In this document: one piece after another, positions 59,021 through 64,000 of the stretch
Layout: every line of letters starts with the position of its first letter
Numbering within the stretch: the stretch's first letter is position 1
DNA from: Alnus glutinosa
Lineage: Eukaryota > Streptophyta > Magnoliopsida > Fagales > Betulaceae
Length of the DNA: 64,000 bases
Direction: 5' to 3'
NCBI RefSeq assembly: GCF_958979055.1
Contig: NC_084886.1
Span: 50,551,654 to 50,615,653, forward strand
Position numbers and translations under genes: made by a program
The notes under the pieces: model-generated
What the model was told of the DNA's origin: nothing
Seen by the model: the letters and a program-made list of their open reading frames with translations, nothing else
Databases searched by the model: none

Positions 59021-62000
59021 ATGGCAGCTTCCCTTCTCTCCCTCTCTCCGGCTCTGAACAGCTTCGGGTACTCTCTCCCTCTCTACAAAGTTACTATGTT
59101 GATTTCTTGAAATTTACCCTGTGGGAGGGTTTCTGGGTGTTTTGTTTGTTAATACGGGTTGCTGATTCATTGCTTAGTCTTCTGGGTTTGCGTGTCTAAC
59201 TTTTAGTTCGATTTTTCTTGTATGGGGTTTTGCTCTTGCTAGCTTTATGACGTTATTTATATTTTCTTCAATTGAGTTTTGCTTCTGTGGGCTATACTAC
59301 TGGAATTTTGATATTCTAAACTGGTCGAGTGGGAAATTAACTGCGTCTGAATGAGAAGAAAAGCAAAAGGCGCTTAGTTCAACATGGAAACATTGCCATT
59401 TGAGTAGTGACCTCATGGTAATGGCGAGATTAACCCCATTTTGGACCCTGAAGCATGAGGTTTTTTGTTTTATCATTGGAGAAAAATGATGCTTTGGCTA
59501 ACAGGGTATCCTTTTTCTTTTTTCTTTTTTTTTTTTTTTTTTTTTTCAATTATATATACTTTTTTATATTTGCATAAATGGTTGGCGTTGGACTTTTCAA
59601 CACACTTTTGTTGTCATGTTCTTTATTGTTCTTGCTTGAACATTTTAGGATGAGCCAAGTGTGTCTGCACATGCACTCGGGCAACTTACGGAAAGCTACA
59701 ACATGCTTCTTAGTTTGTCTCCCTAATCGGAAATGCAACATCAAGCTTTACATGATACCCATGACAGCTGTTGCCCGTCACACTGTGTTGAGACCTTTTG
59801 CATTAGTTGGCTCATTAGAAGCAGATGTAGCAAGCCAAGAAAATCATGCTGTATCAGGTGTTTCAGCTCCAAACAACTTTCAGAGGTGGGATAACTCAAG
59901 TAATTGCAACTGTTTCCCTTCTATGAGCATTGCTGATTTAATGCATGTTACACTTTCCTGGACAGCTGAAATATTGATGTGTAAAATCTTCTGAAAATAG
60001 TGTTTTAGAAGCTGATCTCACAATTTCTGGACATAAGATCTAGTAGAAGGCATCGTAAACATGTGTAGTTTCACAATAAGAATCATCACTAACAGATATC
60101 TATGATTAACAGGTCTAAAATGTCTTTTGAGAAACAGTTGCAAGAGTTATTTGATGAAGTCAAAAGACTGATTATGATGGGGAACAAAAGTGACGCCATA
60201 GACCTACTTAAAGCAAATTATGAAGCTGTTAAAGAACAGATGGATGCAGGTAGTAAAGGCATTGAAGAAGCTGCTCTTCTTGACGTCATTGCCCTTGGTT
60301 ATATGGCTGTTGGAGATTTAAAGTCTGTCGGTTCCCTACTGGCTATGGTAATGGCTTTTTCCATAAGCATTGTACCGTCACTCTGAAATATACATTCTGG
60401 TACTTTGTGGTTTCCTAGTAATAAGCTTTCTTTTTGTTACAATCAAAGAAAAGAAAATGTTATGATTATTTTTATTCAAGTCTCAAGCTATTTATACCCA
60501 CTAATCCATTACAAAATTAAGGACATTTGGGATTTTAGGATGCTTGTCAGTTTGTATGAGAATCAGAGGAGGAGAAGAACCATATTCAACTGGCTTTTAT
60601 TTATTTATTTATATTTTAAAATTTTGATAATGTTTCTTTGTTGGTTGCTGACTTCCTTTGTAATTTTTTTAGGTCTGAATGGATTATATGATGATTAATG
60701 ACCAACACAGACAAAAAGCATTTCCTTCACAAGCACATATTCACACAGACTTGTTTTATTTGAACATTCAAATTCTTTTTTTTTTGATCCAGATAAACAT
60801 GTGCTTCTTCATGTTCAGAGAGTAGGCCATAAATATTATGTAATTTATATAGGAACTATTGGCGCTGCGGTTCAGTTTTTGAAATACCTGGTAGTTTTTA
60901 TCTTTCTAATTGTTGTATTTATAGTAGATTGTTGCTTACATCTGTACATCCTATAGAGGTCATGTGTTAAGCAAATGGTTTCTTAAGTTTTTTTCAGTTC
61001 TTTCATTTTCCTTCTTGAAACTTTTTTCTCTTTTTGGGTGTACTTTTGTTGATGGCAGTTGACTGAGGTTGTTGACAGTCTAAAGGACAATGAACCACTT
61101 GTGGATGTTGTGCTTGTGCATATGGGAAGTCTGTATTCAGCTTTGGGGAAGTTTGAGAAATCATTGCTTGCATACCGGAGGTCTATTGATATTCTAGAGA
61201 ACAGATATGGTAATTGGTGCCTAAACGTTTGTGTAGTTGTTGTTACTTGTATTTGCTGCTGTTGTGTAACAACTTGAATCCCATAGTAATTGGCTGGTTC
61301 CAGGTATTTATTTTAGTGTTAACTAGTTTGAGTTAGTATTGCCAGACTTTTAAATCAATATACTAGATGCCCACGTGACTGACTGCTTAAATTACTAAAT
61401 TGTAAAATTGTGTATGTATCTTTTATTTGCTACTCCTACAAAACACAATGCTAAAGTCCAGTGTGGAAGCTAGATATCTGTAAATCTTTTATTACTTAAT
61501 CTACCCCCTATAAGGGAGAAGACCACCTTGGACCAAAGGCACTGAATCTTTTAGAAGAAATGTTTATTTATAAGCTTCAATTCCATTCCTTGGTAAATTA
61601 TTATTCATAAAAAATAAAATTAAAAAAAATAAAAAAAAAATCCCCAGTCCTTGGTGGACTAGAATATTAAAATTTCTTTGACCAGGAAAATGCAAAATAA
61701 AACCTCAAATAAGTAACCAAGTCAAAATAAGTATTTGAGGCAATTTCAACATGTTAAATAGTGGTTTTTTTCAGACCCCTCTACTTTACCATTTGTTGTA
61801 ATTTTAGTTAATCATGTGTGTAATTTTGTGTAATGATCTGAAGACCTCCATTTCCGTAAGAAATGTTAGTGAGAAAAGGAAGTATGATGGGCTATTAATA
61901 TGCTCAAGTGAAACTAGAGCTATGGGTGTAGCTTATTTGAAAATTGTGATGGTGAAGGTATTATTGTTGATAAGTTTCTATGTTGAGCCCATTGTCTTGT

Positions 62001-63898
62001 TTTTTAAGCTTCTGTTACTGCTTTTGCATGTTTGATATCTACTTTGTTGCCAAAACTTTATGAAAGGAGCAAGTTAAAACTGAATGGTTGTCTTAATTTT
62101 TTTTTATAGGGAAAAATAGTATTTTTCTTATCACCTCATTGTTGGGGATGGCAAAAGTACTTGGAAACATTAGCCGATCCACAAAAGCAGTAGAAATCTA
62201 CAACCGCACAATTTCTATTTTGGAATTGAGCAGAGGTGCTGAAAGTGAGGATTTGGTTTTAGCTTTATTTGGTCTTGGCAATCTTTTACTGAAAGAAGGA
62301 AGAGCAGCAGATGCGGAAACTCATTTTATTAGGTTAATTTCTAAATATGTATGTGCGAGTATATATATATATTTCTAGCATATTGCTGGATTGAACTGAG
62401 CTTAGATTGATTATTCGCTTCTATCTTTCTATTATTCTTTTGTAGAATTTTAACCTTATATAAGAAGTTATATGGAGAAAATGATGGAAGAGTTGGAATG
62501 GCTATGTGTTCCCTGGCCCATGTTAAGTGTGCAAAAGGTAACTTCTCTCTCTCTCTCTCTCTCAATTAACATTTTTCCTGTGCTTTGGTAAGAAGTCTTG
62601 CTGTTTCTTTATTTTCTAATTGATGCCCTTTTTGTATTCATGCATTACATATTCATCATACACACTCACCAGCACTCTGGTGGTAGGTTTGAAAATGTGC
62701 TCAATAAGGGAAGAACATTTTGAACATAGTTCCTTGTTATGATTAGAAAGTGATTATGGCTAATGATGATGAGTCCTAAATTTGCTCAAAATTCTTTGTT
62801 TGATGAGCAAATGTTCTACGAAAATGTGTGAAATTCCAGGGCCTTCTATCAATAAGTCTCTAGGTTATCAAATTGTGTATTCTCTTTCATAAATAACTCT
62901 GATTCTCAGAACATCTTGATTCTTTTGCAAATTTTACACAGGAAACCCTGATGAAGCCATTCAATTATATAAAAATGCTCTTCATGTCATCAAGGATTCA
63001 AATTATATGGCTTTAGATGACGGCATAATGGAGAAGATGAGGATAGATTTGGCAGAGTTACTTCATGTTGTAGGAAGGTAAAGTCAAATTCTCATTGGGA
63101 TTAAAAATGAAATGTACTTATCAAAATCTTGTATGTTAAATGTACCGAAAGAATCATATATTCTATTTTTTATTATGTCATAGTACTATTTTATTAGTCG
63201 TAAGTGCTTTGACTCTGGTATGAACCATCTATATCAGAAGGTGACATCATCATATAATCAGATATCCTAATGATTTTCTCTTTTGAAGCTTATCAAGAAA
63301 AATTTTGGTCCGCTGGTCTTTGTTGTCACAAGTTTAAATGAGAAGTTTAATCTTGGTTCCTGACAATCTCAATTTTTATATGCTTCTGCTTAGTTTCTTT
63401 ACTAAATGGTAGCTTGAACATAAACAATCTAAATATTGTGGGCTACTTTCTGAAACTTCAGTAAACAATCGAAGCTTTTGACATAGTAATTTCATTTTTG
63501 CACATTTTGATATTTTTTTCCCTGCTTAGTTTGCTTTTCCTTTACTTGTCATCTCTTTGCTCTCAGGGGAAAAGAAGGACGAGAAATTTTAGAGGAATGC
63601 TTGTTGATTGCAGAAAAGTGTAAAGGGAAAGAACATCCCAGCTCAGTGACACACCTTCTGAATCTTGCAGCCTCCTATTCACGCTCAAAGAATTTTGTGG
63701 AGGCTGAACGCTTGCTGAGGACTAGTTTGGAAATCATGAGGAAGACAGTTGGGCCTGATGATCAAGCCATCAGCTTCCCAATGTTGCATCTTGCCGTCAC
63801 TCTCTACCATCTAAAACAGAATGAAGAAGCTGAGCAGCTTGCCCTGGAGGTTTTGCGCATCCGTGAAAAGGCATTCGGAAAAGATTCTCTTCCTGTTG
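59021..63898 (+). CDS. Kinesin-light-chain-like TPR protein, 5' part
   Basis: Tetratricopeptide repeat protein of the kinesin light chain-related group, probably a scaffold; the function is not established. Eight exons in the window (59021-59067, 59649-59885, 60113-60347, 61059-61209, 62110-62332, 62446-62537, 62942-63077, 63567-63898) give 484 codons, and the last donor at 63899 leads out of the window. At5g53080, the presumed counterpart, has about 564 residues. The N-terminus MASLLSLSPALNSFG is Ser-rich with few acids and may be a transit peptide. TPR-like units include LVHMGSLYSALGKFEKSLLAYRRSI, LLGMAKVLGNISRSTKAVEIYNR, LLNLAASYSRSKNFVEAERLLRT and MLHLAVTLYHLKQNEEAEQLALE. The 42-residue spacing of these is typical of KLC TPRs. 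Confidence 0.88.
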
Positions 63899-64000
63899 GT
63901 AAGCTTGTTTTCTTCTTCTTACTTAAAAAGACTTGCTATTTTTCTCTATTATCCTCTCCATTTATGTTGGATATGGTCGTCATTACTAAATAGCCATTAC

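Overview
The window is nuclear DNA from a dicot plant, most likely a woody rosid. It is AT-rich, its genes have many short introns with GT-AG borders, and the spaces between genes are filled with small DNA transposons, SINE/LINE-type retroposons and one Ty3/Gypsy LTR element. Splice junctions below were placed by eye. For every multi-exon gene I checked that exon lengths keep one open frame from start to stop, or to the window edge, but no transcript or database search was available. Arabidopsis locus numbers are from memory.

Left part (1-12.6 kb): the 5' half of an ER luminal BiP (minus strand), whose promoter carries a 79-bp tandem duplication holding two ER-stress elements. Head-to-head with it, 2.8 kb away, is a five-EF-hand reticulocalbin-type protein ending in HDEL, so this is a divergent pair of ER luminal proteins. 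Next comes a complete importin beta-1 gene with a leader intron.

Middle part (12.6-41.5 kb): a 1.4-kb TIR element that has picked up a piece of an ELO-type elongase gene, two more TTA-flanked MITEs, a small PSY-type secreted peptide gene in three short exons, a decayed 5S rRNA-like copy, a complete TAP38/PPH1-type chloroplast PP2C gene (11 exons, minus), a Ty3/Gypsy fossil sitting inside another TIR element, and a complete four-exon pTAC7/PAP12 gene (minus).

Right part (41.5-64 kb): MULE-type foldback elements and a truncated LINE, then three plus-strand genes in a row: an RCF3/HOS5-type five-KH protein, a bL9-type organellar ribosomal protein, and the first 484 codons of a kinesin-light-chain-like TPR protein. 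This order matches Arabidopsis At5g53060-53070-53080; importin beta-1 is At5g53480. The EF-hand and PP2C genes correspond to neighbours At4g27790 and At4g27800. The window therefore looks like an ancestral block whose Arabidopsis counterparts are now on two chromosomes.

I see no sign of an unknown multi-gene system. The most informative items are the duplicated ER-stress promoter module, the sulfated-peptide gene, the nested MITE with clean 9-bp duplications at both levels, and the TIR elements that carry host gene fragments.
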